This document shows, piece by piece, positions 39,257 through 52,468 of a stretch of 64,000 nucleotides of DNA. The stretch is from Pterois miles (lineage: Eukaryota > Chordata > Actinopteri > Perciformes > Scorpaenidae), in contig CAMQGK010000567.1 in assembly GCA_947000775.1 (NCBI GenBank), positions 15,540,501-15,604,500 of the forward strand, given 5' to 3'. Position 1 is the stretch's first letter, and every line of letters starts with the position of its first letter. The position numbers and the translations under genes are program-made. The notes under the pieces are model-generated. The model saw nothing but the letters and a program-made list of their open reading frames with translations. It was not told where the DNA came from and did no database searches.

Positions 39257-41817
39257 ATTAACCCAAAGAAAATAAACAACAGATGATCACGAAGAAAAGG
39301 TGTGTTTCAAAATGCACCTGGAGGGAGAACAACTGCACACACACCAAAGAAAAAATTTATCCTCCAGATCTGGATTTACAATCTTTAGATTTTTTTTTTT
39401 TTTTTTGAGGTGAAGCTCTTTGAATTTGAGCCGGGTGTTCACCAGAGTAACGTCTCTATTGTTCTTCTCTGACCTTGTGAGGACTCTAAACAGTTGGCCA
39501 TTCCTGAAAACACTTGTTATTCAAATTCTGGCTCTCACACAACTGAGTGCCGTCTGGTGCTGGGAGGCTGATCAGAAGACATGAGAGTCCATTTAAGACC
39601 GACACGCAGCTGCTGGAGCCTCAATAACCTCCCCGACGCCACGCAGTTAGGACGGTTTAGTATCAAACAAATGTCTGGTTAAACTGAGGTCTTTTAACTT
39701 GATGGTGCGAGATTGAAAAAGGCGGCTGGAAACACATTTTGGTCTCAATCCAGATATTAAACTCCCAAAAAGTCAATGCTGTCCTTTAAAGAGTATGAGA
39801 CATTGAGTCCCACCCTTCATGTCTGTATTTTCAACACATACTGCTTCTTAACTCCTCTGTCTTTACTTTTTCGTTACGCTTTTGTAAGAGAAAACCTTAT
39901 TTCCTACTGCAGGTGTTTCATTCTTTTTAATTCTGGGACATGCAGGACATAAGTTACCTCTGTGCTTTGTGGCTCCAGACAAGCTCTTTTGTCCACATTT
40001 TAAATGTGTGCACAGAAAGGCGTCTAAAGCATATAAGAAACCAGGCAGAGGGGGTTGTCTCTGTGGCCTTCATTCTTCTTCAATCAACCGCCTCTATATG
40101 CCAGACTCACAGGGCATTTGTCCCACCTCAGAGACTCTTTTTGGTCCCTTTTGGACTTGTGGAATCAATGTCAGTTGTTGAAGTGAAAGAGTGGAAAGTT
40201 TTCCTATTAGCTCCAACATCTCCCTCTGTTAAACGTCTCTGAAAACACTTACTTGTCCCTTTGAAATCACCCTCCTCATCTGACATTACTGCTGGATACC
40301 AGTGAGATTAAATCCAGCTTCTACAAACGAGCCCACTTCCTCACCATAGTGCCCACAAACCCACAAATAAACATCACAATGTGCTTGATTTCCCCCAAAT
40401 CATATCAGCATGTTGGGGGATCTGAGCCTCAGTCGGAGGGCTGCTATTTATAATTCCTGCTTTTACAATGATGATTACGTATGATGCACACAGAAGGTAA
40501 AGAATCCCAGCATGCACTGCAACCAGAGTGTCACAACACCCCACAAACTGTCCAGAAAGCATCATTACAGCACTAAGTATCTCTTTTTATTCACTGAGAC
40601 GCTGAAAACACATGTGCAGCTCTGTGAGATGTCAGCTATAACTTGATACTCTGCATAATGTATATACATCCAATATGGAAGACATTAACTCAAAGCCACA
40701 TCACTCTTTTCAACTCATGTTTCCATTTATTTCATATTGCAGTCTGTTTAGCATTCCTCAGGATGGTCCCCTGGATGTTTGTGCTTATTGTTGAAGCTTT
40801 TGTTACCAATCCAAATATGTATTTATAATCTCTGATGCTGCTGTGCAAGGTCAGCTAGCTGAGCCTTAGATCTCCTGCACACAAGAGTCAGAGTCTTGGA
40901 TCTTAAAAACAACTGCTCCTTTATATTAACTTATATCCATGTAGGATCACATGCAGGGCACCAAATTAAATATGAAAGTTATTGTAACTAACAAACAGGA
41001 AGATGTAGTGCAATCTTTTGTCATTAACTTAATGTAAATATAGTTTTATTCATTTGAAGTTAATTCTTGAGTACTGAGTTAATACTCTCTCGTGCAGGGC
41101 TGTCCTCGACCGAAGAAAAAACACACAAACACACAGTTTCTCTACAGAGAATCACACAAAAGCATCACTTTAAATCTTGTTTTTACCAGAGATGTGCTCA
41201 TAAGTTTCCTGGAAATAAGTCATTCAGCATTAAAAAAAAAAGCATTAAACACGACTGATCAACTAAAGAAATCTTAATCAGCTAAGACCAAAACAACACA
41301 GTCGACTAATCAACCAACAGGAGGCAGCCTCCAGAGACTCTTCTCTTTTTCTTGCATAAAGACAAGATGGACTCTTGGTTCAGCGAGAAGCAGGCGGTGG
41401 GATCAGTCTGCGGTTCTGTTTATTTTCCCAGCATGGACACACTAGCTCTGATTGGATTACAGGTCACACCAGAAGTGAGAGCCAGGGGACCAAGCGTCCT
41501 CCTCCTCACGACTCGGTTTCAGTTTCCCGCGTCATGCAACATTAGGGGAAACTCTCCGAGGACCGAAGGCTGAGAACGCTGCAGCTGCTCCAGACAACTA
41601 AATACCACCATTTTTATTATTGATCCGCAGAGAGAGATCCCATATGTCTAAATGCACTTTGTTCAGGTAAACACAAGGAAAGAGTTGAGATAAAATTCCT
41701 ATAATGCATGAGATGATAATGATGCAAAAGGTTGCATACACATTCTTATTTCTCTGTTAAGTATTTATACAATATAAATTTAAGGTATCATGCTATGGTG
41801 GAGGAAGTATGCAGATA
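39257..41817. other. intergenic, no gene seen
   Basis: Mostly unique-looking sequence upstream of lfng. No exon with plausible splice sites and protein similarity was recognised on either strand. Confidence 0.5.
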
Positions 41818-42180
41818 CTTAAAGGTGCTCTATACAATATTCAAAGCATTAATATAGCAGCAAGTATTCAAAACAACTATTTGCTATCCCTCAGTATGTG
41901 TTGTAATCAGAGTTTCTCCATACTTTGACATCCAGGCCTGCTGTGCATGCTTTTATTGCATGTTCATACGTGTGAGCGTGCCCCACTAGCTAGCTCAAGA
42001 CTGCCGCTCTGCACTGCTCTCATACGACGGTTACGGCTGATAACAGCATCCTGACCAACAGCGCCTTCGCAGAAGCTTAACATCCATCCTGCGGTTCCCC
42101 TCCAGCTAAACGCTGTTATCTGTGTAAAACAGTTTTGCACTATTTGCTACCAGCTGCCGACTCAGCCGTCACCATGTTGA
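41818..42180. repeat. dispersed repeat related to 27150-27290
   Basis: It starts aaaggtgctctatacaatat and contains acggctgataacagcatcct and cctgcggttcccctcc, matching the copy in the ttyh3-lfng interval. Confidence 0.55.
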
Positions 42181-43947
42181 GAACCTTCCAGAGGCAATAG
42201 ATATGCTCCCAGTCTCAAATTTAGCACCATAAAGTAAAAGCTGTAATACTGCAATTATAGAAAATACTTAATTTTAAGTAAAAGTTCTGCTGAAAATGAC
42301 AATTATGCAAATAATAAAGCAAAATGTGCTTAAAGTAAGGATTTAATTTTGAGCCTAATTCAGGCAAAACACACCAATCTAAATTGTGGGTTGCATCCAT
42401 GGTAATGTGAATAAATGTGGACATCTTAAGCCAACACTGACATTTGCAGAACATTTTCATATTTAGGGAAATCTCTTAAAAATCTAAAATTTAAACTTAA
42501 ATATAAAGTTATTCCCCACCAATAAAAATGCTTGTAATTCACAAAATGGCCCCTGTGAGTGTTTTATTATGATATATTATATAATTGGTTTATCATGCAT
42601 CTATGTGTAAACAGCATTTTACTGCTTGGTGGAGACAGTTTGAACTATTTAATATATAAGACATCATCAGCTCATGTGATGTGTGTAAAACCTTGATTTG
42701 CAAAGTTAACAGTTTATATGTATTTCTGTCATTGTATGTTGCTGCTGGTTTTATTCACTGTGGTAAATTCTTTTATTTTTGTGCAGCAGCTTGACTTTGT
42801 TAAACTGTAAATGATCAACCAGGAGCTGAGGAGTGTCCGGTTTCATGCTGACAAGCCTGGACATGTTAAACATAATCTATTCCAATCAATGACAAGACAA
42901 TAAGACCTATAAATCGTCTTTTATTTGTGATCATCTGTGTCATCACTCAGAAATATCTTTGTTATATACCAGTCTTTTTTGTAACACGACAGTATAAACT
43001 TCTCTACTTTGTACAAAACCAGTTATTGTTGGTGGAAACAGGATATTCACTGGAGACCCTTCAGGTTTATATTTCCACTAAGAGCTCAACAAACTCAAGG
43101 GACCTCTAAAAGCTGCTGACAACTCTGAATTATTTCCATATCATGTAAATTCTAAGAGGTGGGAGGTTGGTGGTTGTATGCCCCAAAAAAAGCCTGTGAA
43201 ATGGTTCCTTGTGTTGGAGTAAAAGGCCATTTTCTCAACCAATACACAGCCTCTTTGTGTTTCACTACCTTGCTGGGACATACAATGGGAGGTCCGGCAG
43301 ACAAAGAAAAGAGTCATTGAGGTGCTTTTAATTGTTTGTTGTGGTGTCCCTTTCTCATTTAAATACATGTGAACCTTTGCAGGGTTGACCTTCCTGTAAT
43401 CACACTATGTCAAGAGCTGGTTGCACCATGTCAGAGTTGATATTTTAGCTATGTGTATTTTAGCTATCCTGGCGGATGTATCAGTGGTGCTGAAGTTTGC
43501 ACTAAATTTCTTCTCTAAATAAGCAAGCTGAGCACTCTGAGGAGAAAGACACGACTGCAGATGCAATGAAAACAGGAAACTCACAACTGGTGTCCTATTT
43601 TAAAGTGCCCCCCTCCCATCATAATTGTTCAATTTTCACTCCCCGCTCCATAACCAGGCGAACACAGGCTATTTGCATAACTGTTGAGACCTGTTCGTCA
43701 CCGCCTGCTCCTGCCCTACTTCCACTCCGTCAGCCTAATGCTTCCCAGCACTCTCTCTTTGTGCAGCTTTCCCTTGTTGTTCTGGGAACAAATATAGTGA
43801 TCGACACATTCAGCCGGGGCAACACCAGTCTGCAAACAGAAATGCATTTAGTGGGATGGCCCAAATTATGAGATTGTTAGCCTATTTGTTGACCCTTTTG
43901 TTAGCGGTGTTGCGACATGAAGATGTGCAGAACTGAGTTGCTCAGTC
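42181..43947. other. intergenic, no gene seen
   Basis: A+T-rich to 43100, then mixed. No exon or clear transposon recognised. Confidence 0.45.
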
Positions 43948-44111
43948 TCTGGAGAAATACTCTCCAGTTCTGAACTTCACTGATGCTAGTATTGCAGTAT
44001 CCACGCTAACCCGCTCAGGAGCCGCCATTGTTGCTTATAACAAACTGTTTCCTCTCCGTGTCACGTCACACATCTAAACCACGCCTGTACCTGCCAGTCG
44101 CTCCTCACACA
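43948..44111. repeat. local direct duplication, copy 1
   Basis: Shares tctggagaaatact, atgctagtattgcagtatcc, acgctaacccgctcaggagc and cgcctgtacctgccagtcgc with 44676-44806. Copy 1 has about 35 extra bases in the middle (ttgttgcttataacaaac region). Confidence 0.9.
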
Positions 44112-44348
44112 CTGCTGAGGTTACACTATACTAGTATGATATGGGTGTTACACACACATTTCTCTTTTTCTTTTTGTTCCAGAAGGAGATCTGAGTGGCT
44201 ACAGACTAGTGTTTATTTTAACAGAATAAGCACCTAAAATACAGTTTAATTTCTTGTTTGGATAAAACTGGTTTATGTGAAGCATCTGCTCCTTCTTAAA
44301 CAGGGTATTTATCATTATTCAACTTCCTTTTCTACCAGTTCTTCATCA

Positions 44349-44420
44349 GAGGGTATAGCTCAGTGGTAGAACATTTGACTGCAAATCACGAGGTTTCTGC
44401 TTCAAATCTGGATACCCCCG
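44349..44420 (+). pseudogene. degenerate tRNA-Cys (GCA)
   Basis: 72 bases with the vertebrate tRNA-Cys outline: gagggta acceptor arm, tagctcagtggtaga D arm, anticodon loop CTGCAAA giving GCA, ttcaaat T loop, and taccccc closing arm. Each stem has about one mismatch and the base after the acceptor is g, not the usual t. It has no encoded CCA or intron, and lies between the two duplicated blocks. It is most likely a decayed tRNA or tRNA-derived copy. Confidence 0.7.
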
Positions 44421-44675
44421 TGCTTTAATACAGGAGTCAGATGTTTACAGTAATGAATCACTGAGCTACAGAGTTATGAAAATAAACACAGGATAAAGGC
44501 TTGCTGATCCCTGAAGGGAAATACTGCATAGATGTAACCTGACCTACCAGAAGCTGTCTTTGAAAACTGTTTGGAAAACGGAAGGCGATTGAATGAACCA
44601 TCTGTCACTCAAACTTTTGCTGAAGCCAGTTGGGAGAAGAATGAAAACATTGCCTTCAGTGCCGTTCTACGCTCC

Positions 44676-44806
44676 TCTGGAGAAATACTGTCCAGTTCTG
44701 AACCTCACTGATGCTAGTATTGCAGTATCCACGCTAACCCGCTCAGGAGCCGCCATCACGTGACACACACCTAAACCACGCCTGTACCTGCCAGTCGCTC
44801 CTCACA
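44676..44806. repeat. local direct duplication, copy 2
   Basis: About 130 bases nearly identical to 43948-44111, spaced about 730 bases and in the same orientation. It is followed by a ttgccaggtctgcttgttat block that resembles a common fish repeat. Confidence 0.9.
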
Positions 44807-46279
44807 GGACACTGATTGGTCAGCAGAGTTGCCAGGTCTGCTTGTTATAAAGCGACTTTGTGCTTGTTTTCCTGAAAAGTCATTTACAAATACTGGTAGT
44901 CATAGGTTGTGTTTTTTTTGGGCTTGTTTCAAAGTGTAGTTGCTTATTCGGGCTTACTCCTGTCTCTCTTTGATGATTTGCAGGCAGTTTGCTATTATTG
45001 GAAGTGTGATATACAAGCACATCATGCCAATCTGGTTCAACATGTTTGCACTGAAAAACAGAAAACAAACAGAACCGTTCTCATTCATGAGGTATATGGA
45101 CATTGGATTCACGGCCTTTTCAAAAATTAAACAAAATGCAAAAATTAAATCAAATGTTCAACTTGTTTAAGTCAGCTGGCAAGAAAAATCTAAAATTACA
45201 AGCCAAAAATGGATGCAATGTAATGCATGCAATCCAAAATAAATTCATACATACTGTATATGTGAAGTGATCAAGTGGCCACCCCTGTCTTTCATATTGT
45301 GGTAGGAGATAGGTAGGGTTGCTTGTTTTGTCCTCTTGAAAGTTCTGGTAACAGACACACAAACATTACTTGAAGCCTGACAAGATGGATTTTCATGCGA
45401 TATGTGATTCCACAACTCGTGTGATTTCATGGCATTGTGAGAATGTAACCTGGCCTGCCTTGCAAGGCAAGTGAAAATAATCCTCTACAAGGCAAATAGG
45501 CTGAATGCTGCAACTGTGAAAATCTCTAAAGCAACTGATTTACTATTTTGGTCTCTAAAAATGAAAGCTAAATGGGATAAATGAGACTTTTGTGCTTCCT
45601 TCATTTATACAACTGGTGATCACCACAGGTGAAAAGGCGAGGGGACTCCCTTGGGTCTCACACTTCAGAGCGTCCTGTTACTCGATCTGTTTAGAGACGA
45701 CCAGCCCTCCGTAACCTCATCACTTCCAGGGCCTTCCTCTGGGTTTTGTTGGCTCTCCCAGCGGGCTGAGAGGAAACTACCGCAAACCCCATCAGGAACA
45801 TTTCTCAGATGTTTGATGCCCTCTGAGCTTTCATCACAATATTCTCCTTTGATACTGTGACACCTCCGTCATTCACCTCTACCATATCCTCCATCTGTAT
45901 CTATTTAGCGATTTAATGCATGTTTGCTCTACAGCCAGAGATCTATTAGCAACCAGTAAGATTAATTAACCCCCTTCAGTTTCACTGCAAGATTTCAACC
46001 TTTTATTGTTGTTTTTAAGACTCGTGTGGATTCATGTTTTTGTAACGCGGAGCAGCAAAGTTCAGTCATGGCTTATTGTTTACAGAGATTGAGCTCCGCA
46101 GGGAGCAGCAGGGTGATATACTGCAAAGTCACATAGGAGGCGAGACAAATGAGGGAGCCATGACAATGAAAAGCAGATGTGAGTGTAGGGCAGCTAAATG
46201 ACTTTACTGCTATGTGAAAACAGTGAGAGACAATATAGTAAAGGCTGGCTAATTGTTGAAGACACCCTGGTAAATGGGC

Positions 46280-46750
46280 GAACATACAATGCTTAAAAGA
46301 ACTGAGTAGGATTTCGCAACATAGCCTCATGGCAGTTTGTGAAATAGTCACGAAATCTATTTGACTCATGTACATACAGTCAACACCAATTTCAGTTTTT
46401 TTCCTGACGACCAGCAAGACTTTCAACAACGTATGTTTCATGCATTTTCCTATGAATGTCCAGCAACATGTGACACGTGTCAATATCTGCTCCAGTCTTT
46501 TCAAAATGAAATTGTTTAGTTAGATTTAGGAAAAGATTGCAGTTTGGGTTAAAACACACGTACGCAAGTAAACAAGTACGGAGGTTATGTGACAAATACA
46601 ACAATTCTGACTTGCGATTTCACACGGGACATGAACACCAGTGTTTTTTGACCCATCTATCCATCTTCCGCCCAAAAACAATGTGAAATTCTTGTCCATG
46701 TACACAAATCACTACATTAAATTTCGTTACCATTTCACAAACTGCTGTGC
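46280..46750. repeat. dispersed fish repeat
   Basis: Contains tttaggaaaagattgcagtt then tgggttaaaac, and cacgggacatgaacacc, words I recognise as recurring in teleost intergenic DNA. No coding capacity. Confidence 0.4.
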
Positions 46751-46879
46751 AACTAGGCTGCATTTTGGGGGATCTATAAGCTGAACTGGAACATACAGTA
46801 ATATTTCCTAACTATGTTTTCATCAGTGTATAATCACTTGAAACTAAGAAGCATGTTTTCGTTTGCTTAGAATGAGCCC

Positions 46880-47106
46880 TTCATATCTACATAGGGAGCA
46901 GGTCTTCTTCACGGAGTCTGCCACGTTGCTCCGCCATGTTTCTAAAGTAGCCCAGAACAGCTAGCAACGTTCTCCAACACATATATGGTAAAGATGAGTG
47001 AGGAGAACGGCGTTAACATAGTTTTGCACTTGGCAGTAACTACAGTCTCGGTTGGTTGCAATCTGCAACCACACCACTAGATGCAAATAATACACACTGT
47101 CCCTTT
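46880..47106 (-). repeat. dispersed repeat of the 'aaaggtgcagtgtgta' family
   Basis: It ends atacacactgtccctttaa, the reverse of the start of the copy at 59853. Internal gcaatctgcaaccacaccac and cactagatgc match the usual body of this repeat. Confidence 0.6.
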
Positions 47107-48992
47107 AATTTCATGTATATACGGGTTGGAACAGATATTTTTTCCTTTTCTCTGTGGATATCGTGTCATTTTTCTGTGATCTCTCATTTTTTTCAGCTCT
47201 CACATCTGTTATTTCTTTTCCTGATCTGTTAATTGCTATTAATATATGGTGTTAAATGACAACAGCAGGACTCAGTATTTAAGGATAACGGGTAAATGGG
47301 CCAAGCAAGGGCTGCCACATGGCATCTATTGAACCCACCACCTGTCAGGAAATCCTGCATCATTACAGACCCCACACCTTCTTCCCATGACTGTCCAACC
47401 TGGTTAGCGGAGGGAATCCCTTCTTTCTGTGGCTGGGATTAATTCCTGGCACCAGGCTTGGCCCAGCTCCAGCCGGGGAACAAGAGCCGTTTCCATCCCA
47501 CAGAGCAGCGGTTTATCTCTTGTGGTGGGTCCAACTGGGCTGATCCTCTCATATTAAATGGATTAGCAGAGTCCTTGTTCTACTGTCAGGAGCTCAGAGA
47601 AAGAATGGGGATTTAGCATGTTGGCATTTTTCTTTTGGACAACATTTCAAACTGTAAATGTAAATCATGTGCTTATTGAAAAGCCTGTTCACACTGGGGT
47701 TTCTAAAATGAGTGAATTTTAACTATTTCAGTGACAGAAACATGATTCATAGCTGACCCTCTGAGTATCAACCATGTTTAGTGCTTGCAGTATCCGTGGG
47801 AAACTGTAGCATTAGCTCTGCTTACAAGCCTTTTTGATTTCCCATGACAGGAGCAGGTTAGGTTGGGACCCAAATGCTGCATGGCATGAGGAGATCATGC
47901 TGCAGATATCAGGAAAACATCACATGAAGGGTACTGCCTGAATATCAGCAGATTTATTCTCAGATAGAACATCACAAGCATGAGCCAAGAAGAAGTTATC
48001 TAATGTCATTTGTGCTCCTGGAGGACTTCAAACACACAGATAGTGTTAGATCTAGATATCGTAGGCGGATGGCAGGTGCTCCTCCCTGCCTGCGCTCTTT
48101 ATATTAATCTCCTTCAGAAGGCAGCCGACCCGTCACCCTCGCGGGCCTCCATACGGGCGCCACACTAATCACACTGTTTAGGTCGCCTGTGGCCGAGCCC
48201 CTCACACCACCGCAGATGTGCTGAGATCAGGCTGGGCACAAACAGCCCTGACCCCGGATCAGCCGCCTGTCCCTGCTCCAGGACCAGACACTGTTAAGCT
48301 TACTGTGTTTCCAGCCAACAGGCCTCAGAGTGGATCTTTACGATGATGTTGCTGCTATCAGGAATTTGCAACACAGGCAGAAAGCCAAGCTGAGATTCAT
48401 CATGGCTTTTATCTTAGTTTATTTTTGCTGCAAACTTAATTAAATCAGTCCTTTAATAAAGTCCCCCTCCACTCAAAAATGTGTTTTCTTCCCTCACTTG
48501 GATGTTTGAGTTTCAGTGTGCAGAATGATGCATGTGCAGAGTTTCTCAGTACTTTTGCATGCCTTAAAACTTGATCAATATACAATATACAAGGGTTTTT
48601 TGACACTGCATTTGTAACCCAGCTTTATGTATATACTGTATCTTCACACTAGGTAGTGGCTAGAAGGGATTCACAAACTTGCAAGAATGTTGTGGTTAGG
48701 GATTGACCTTTAATAGTTAAGGTTATGATAAGACATTGGGCACCCAGTCTTGTAAGAGTTGTTTCAACTAGATTTCAGATCAGATTTCCCTGTTTGCATT
48801 GCAGGCTCCCTTCTAGACACAACTTCAACACTACTGCAGATAAAATGGAAAGCATCTTTTCTTTTCTATTTTGGCCTTTTGTCCACTCTATTTCAGTGAT
48901 TTTGACCCCTGAAATTTCAGCTCTTTAAAAATCCCTCTCCAATCAGACACACTAGTCTCACTGCAGTGTGAACAAGGAGAACCGACCATTTT
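47107..48992. other. intergenic, partly G+C-richer unique sequence
   Basis: 47340-47600 and 48060-48320 are G+C-richer, repeat-poor stretches without open frames, for example around ctgggattaattcctgg. They could be conserved non-coding DNA; nothing in the sequence proves it. The stretch 48838-48960 resembles 50137-50230 (ttttggcc...tcca pattern). Confidence 0.35.
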
Positions 48993-49897
48993 TTAAAGCC
49001 TCTGATCACACAGGTGTTTTCAGTTGATCTGACAGATCAGACCTCTGCTCAGGACCGTGTGTGCGTGTCCGGACTAATTGATCTTCCTGAGTCTGCTGTT
49101 AGATTTGTCACACCTGTTAGGGGCGGGACAGATCATTCGTATTGGTAGATGAAGATTTGTGACCTAATAAAGAGCCCCTTCCGGTGGACCGCATGGGCCC
49201 TTATTCAGAAAAAACATGTACAGCAAGAGACAATTGAATTGCACCATGAATCACACATATGATGTTTGTCAAATTAAAATCATATTTGCAAGTCAAGGAA
49301 GTTGCAATTTGTTTGTAGGTTTATCGTCACTCAGTGAACCACATCTCTCATCTCACACAATACATGTCACCAACCCTAGCTAGCAAGCTAACTTAGCTAT
49401 GTACCACACGCAAATGAGTAATCTTACCTGATGTGTTTTATCCAGTGACTCCTGGTCTTTTTATCAGCGAGGAAGCAAAAGAACAAGCAAACTCCTTTGT
49501 TGGTGTGAGTCCATCCCAGTACGAAACACACAATCATCGTAGCTTCAGCAAGAGAGATGTCACTATGTGACTTTTGGGTGTGTCATCTTTCTAATTAAGC
49601 ATATTCAGTCTGATATTTCAACAGTTTTACAACAAACTTTCTTGGCTTGCAAAATTATCTTTCAAACTGACAAACGTGTGATTCATGATGCAATTCAAAC
49701 GGGATCAAAAAAAGATTTGTCTCTTGCTGCTGATTACTGGACAAATTATTCCCAAATAAGGTCCCATGGTGGTCCACCAGAAGGGGCGTGACTTCACCTC
49801 AATACATTCCCATCAAAGCTCCTCCCAGCTTCCACCTGAGCGGCGGTCTAATCAGCCAGAGTAACTGAAAACACTGGTGTGAGTGTGCAGGCTTTAA
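48993..49897. mobile_element. TTAA-end MITE, copy 3, interrupted
   Basis: Left end ttaaagcctctgatcacaca, right end gtgtgcaggctttaa, with the family's inner arms (agcttccacctgagcggc). It is split by a second element at 49174-49787. Sequence right of it (aagaaagaaagaggtcctca) is shared with the right flank of copy 4. Confidence 0.8.
49174..49787. mobile_element. second MITE nested inside copy 3
   Basis: Ends gccccttccggtggaccgc and ggtggtccaccagaaggggc are inverted repeats of about 32 bases with few mismatches. It sits inside the other transposon, so it is the later insertion. The 75-codon frame inside has no recognised domain. Confidence 0.75.
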
Positions 49898-50120
49898 AAG
49901 AAAGAAAGAGGTCCTCAATTACATTTGGTTGTGAACTGCTGGTTTCTAGTTTAGATTTTTAAAACATTTTCTAAATGAAAAAATCTGAAAATGTTCTGCA
50001 AAGGCTTAAAATGCCCACATTTTATCATCATCATTTATCATTTTATTACCATGGACACAATCCTAATTAATATTGTAGATAAGTTAGGCATAAAATTAAA
50101 CCCTTCAACAAGATATCAAG

Positions 50121-51218
50121 CCCTGTCTACACATATTTTTTCCTCTACATTTTGGCCTCTCGTCCATGTTTAAACAGAGTTTTGAGTCATAAAAATGGAT
50201 ATTTTTGAAAACATCCTCTAAGGTGCAGATTTTTCAGACCCTAGTTGGTGTAAGTGTAAAGCTGAGCATTTGGGAAATGATGACATCCTCTCCTCATTTT
50301 GTACATGCCCATTGTTACTTTGTGTAATGAACATGCACCAGAAGCAATGACAAAGATGGCGGACTACTGGCTTTTTTACATTTTGTTAGCATCAAGCTCC
50401 CAGGAAGATTGCCGCGCTGTGGAGCAAATTTTTGAAGTGACTAAACTATGGTACAAACCTCCATGTCTTGTGTAATTTGGGCCACAAAAAGAATTTTTAC
50501 CATAGACTTACATTGGGAAAGAGATGTGGATCAATAAATCGATAAATCAACTTTCCAGTATGAACACTTGAATAGCCCTTATTTTGATCATTAGGCCCTA
50601 AAAGTTGTAAAATGCACTAATAGCCGAATTCAGTAATTTCTCTTCCTCTGTTCATGTGAATGAGACCTAGTCCGAGGCTGGACTGAGGGCTGGGAGGAGG
50701 AGTTAAAGGAAGCGCTACAGCGCCTGCTCTATGGGCCCAATAGATGCGGAAGCTCAACAGAAGATCCAGGTACTTTTTCACTCAGCAGTCGAGCCATTTT
50801 GGCTTCATGCATCACTGAGCAACTCTCATAGAAATGTATGTAACTGTATCCACTTCTCTTTATACATCCATGATTAGCACTGCTCAGACTAATTACTACA
50901 TTACATGTAAAAAATGTTCCAGTCACAGGAGGCCAAAGCAGGGAAAACATTTAATATGTGGAGGCTGCGTGGTGATTGAATGTGCTTTTGGGTGACTGAA
51001 GGCGAGGTTCGGAAGGGCGATGGACATAAATGTGAATGTCCTCCCTGCAGTCATTTTATGCATGTAAAGAGACAGCTGATGACAGCAGTGATGTCAGTTA
51101 GACCCAGATCTCAGCCCCCCACCAATTGTGATTGTGGGGACAGATTTGTTTCATTTTTTTTTTTAAACTGAAAGGAAAATATCTGTTGTTAAAAATATCT
51201 GTATATGTGTAGACAGGG
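50121..51218. mobile_element. non-autonomous DNA transposon with 16-bp perfect TIRs
   Basis: ccctgtctacacatat at 50121-50136 and its exact reverse complement at 51203-51218 bound about 1.1 kb. The left part (cattttggcctctcgtcca, gtttttgaaaac-like words) is typical of hAT-like fish elements. It contains old repeat DNA (50755-50875) and no intact transposase frame. The superfamily is inferred. Confidence 0.6.
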
Positions 51219-51220
51219 CC

Positions 51221-51496
51221 TTAAAGCCTCAGAACACAGGTGTTTTCAGTTAACCTGGCTGATTACACCTCTCCTCAGGACTGCGTGGGCGTGTACAAAC
51301 TAACTGATCTTCCTCAGTCTCCTGTTAGATTTGTTGAACCTGTTATGGACAGATTACACCTTTATCATCCTTACTCATAGATGAAGATTAGTGACCTGAT
51401 ATTTTTCCATCAAAGCTTCTCCCAGCTTCAACCTGAGCGGCCGTCTAATCAGCCAGAATAACTGAAAACACCTGTGTGGGTGTTCAGAGGCTTTAA
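51221..51496. mobile_element. TTAA-end MITE, copy 4, uninterrupted
   Basis: Ends ttaaagcctcagaacacagg and gtgttcagaggctttaa with long inner arms. It starts two bases after the end of the 50121-51218 element. At 276 bases it is the cleanest copy and a guide to the family's full length. Confidence 0.85.
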
Positions 51497-51802
51497 AAGA
51501 AAGAAAGAGGTCCTCAACAACATTTAATTGTGAACTGCTGGTGAACATCCATCCAGCCATCCGTCTGCAACCCTCTTTGCTCTGGCCGGTGGGCGTAGTT
51601 TGGTTCGACTGGCTTCAACATGGCGACCAGGTCATAAACTTTCTCATTTTACAGCTAAACAGTAACTACAAGATGTTTCTGAAAACATTTGAGGAGAGAA
51701 ATAGTCATTACAGTAACAGAATATTGATTCATATTTGATCAGCGCTGCCTAGTTTAACAGTGTAACCAGAGTTTTGCTGAGCGGTGGTTGACAGCTGTTA
51801 AT

Positions 51803-52468
51803 GCCTAGTTCACACTACACAACTTCAGCCCTGATTTTCCGCTCCCCGACAAAAGCCCCGGATCAGAGACAAATCTGCGTTGGCTCCCCGCTCGCACATC
51901 GGCACTCAAGCATCATGTGTGACCTGTTCAAAGACACAAGACAACAGGCTTGCCGACGCACGCCAAGGCCTCGCAGACACATTCCAGATATCATATATAT
52001 CTCATATCTCATATGTGGACCTGTCGGGGACTGGAGCTACAGCCAATGAGAGCACGAGACACGGGTTGGGGGTAAACCAGGGGAGGAGGGATCACCTCTA
52101 ATTACCTAAGGCCTATTTTAAGGTATAGGACAATTATGCTATGAGGCTAACGATTTGCAACACGGATTAAATTTGTTGTTGCACCTAGTGGAATAAATAG
52201 TAAAAAAGTGTGAAAACTAGATATTTTGTGAAGACATACAATCAGCAATGTGTCTTCCATATGGTATTACATCATTTTCCGTGTAGTTCTCGTGTGTATT
52301 TTCATGACAAAACGTAGTTTGAGACCTCATCAGGGAGTTCTCCTGGTGAAAGATCTGGTAGCGTGTGACCCCCTGTTGGTTGTCGGTCATCTAGTGTAAA
52401 AACCCACACTGTAAGATTATTAAAGACTCCAGATTACAAGACAGCAAGTTGTGTGGTGTGAACAGTAC
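51803..52468. mobile_element. miniature transposon with gttcacactacacaactt ends
   Basis: gttcacactacacaactt at 51808-51825 pairs with aagttgtgtggtgtgaac at 52446-52463, one mismatch in 18. No transposase frame. Likely a hAT-type non-autonomous element, from the look of the ends only. Confidence 0.65.
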
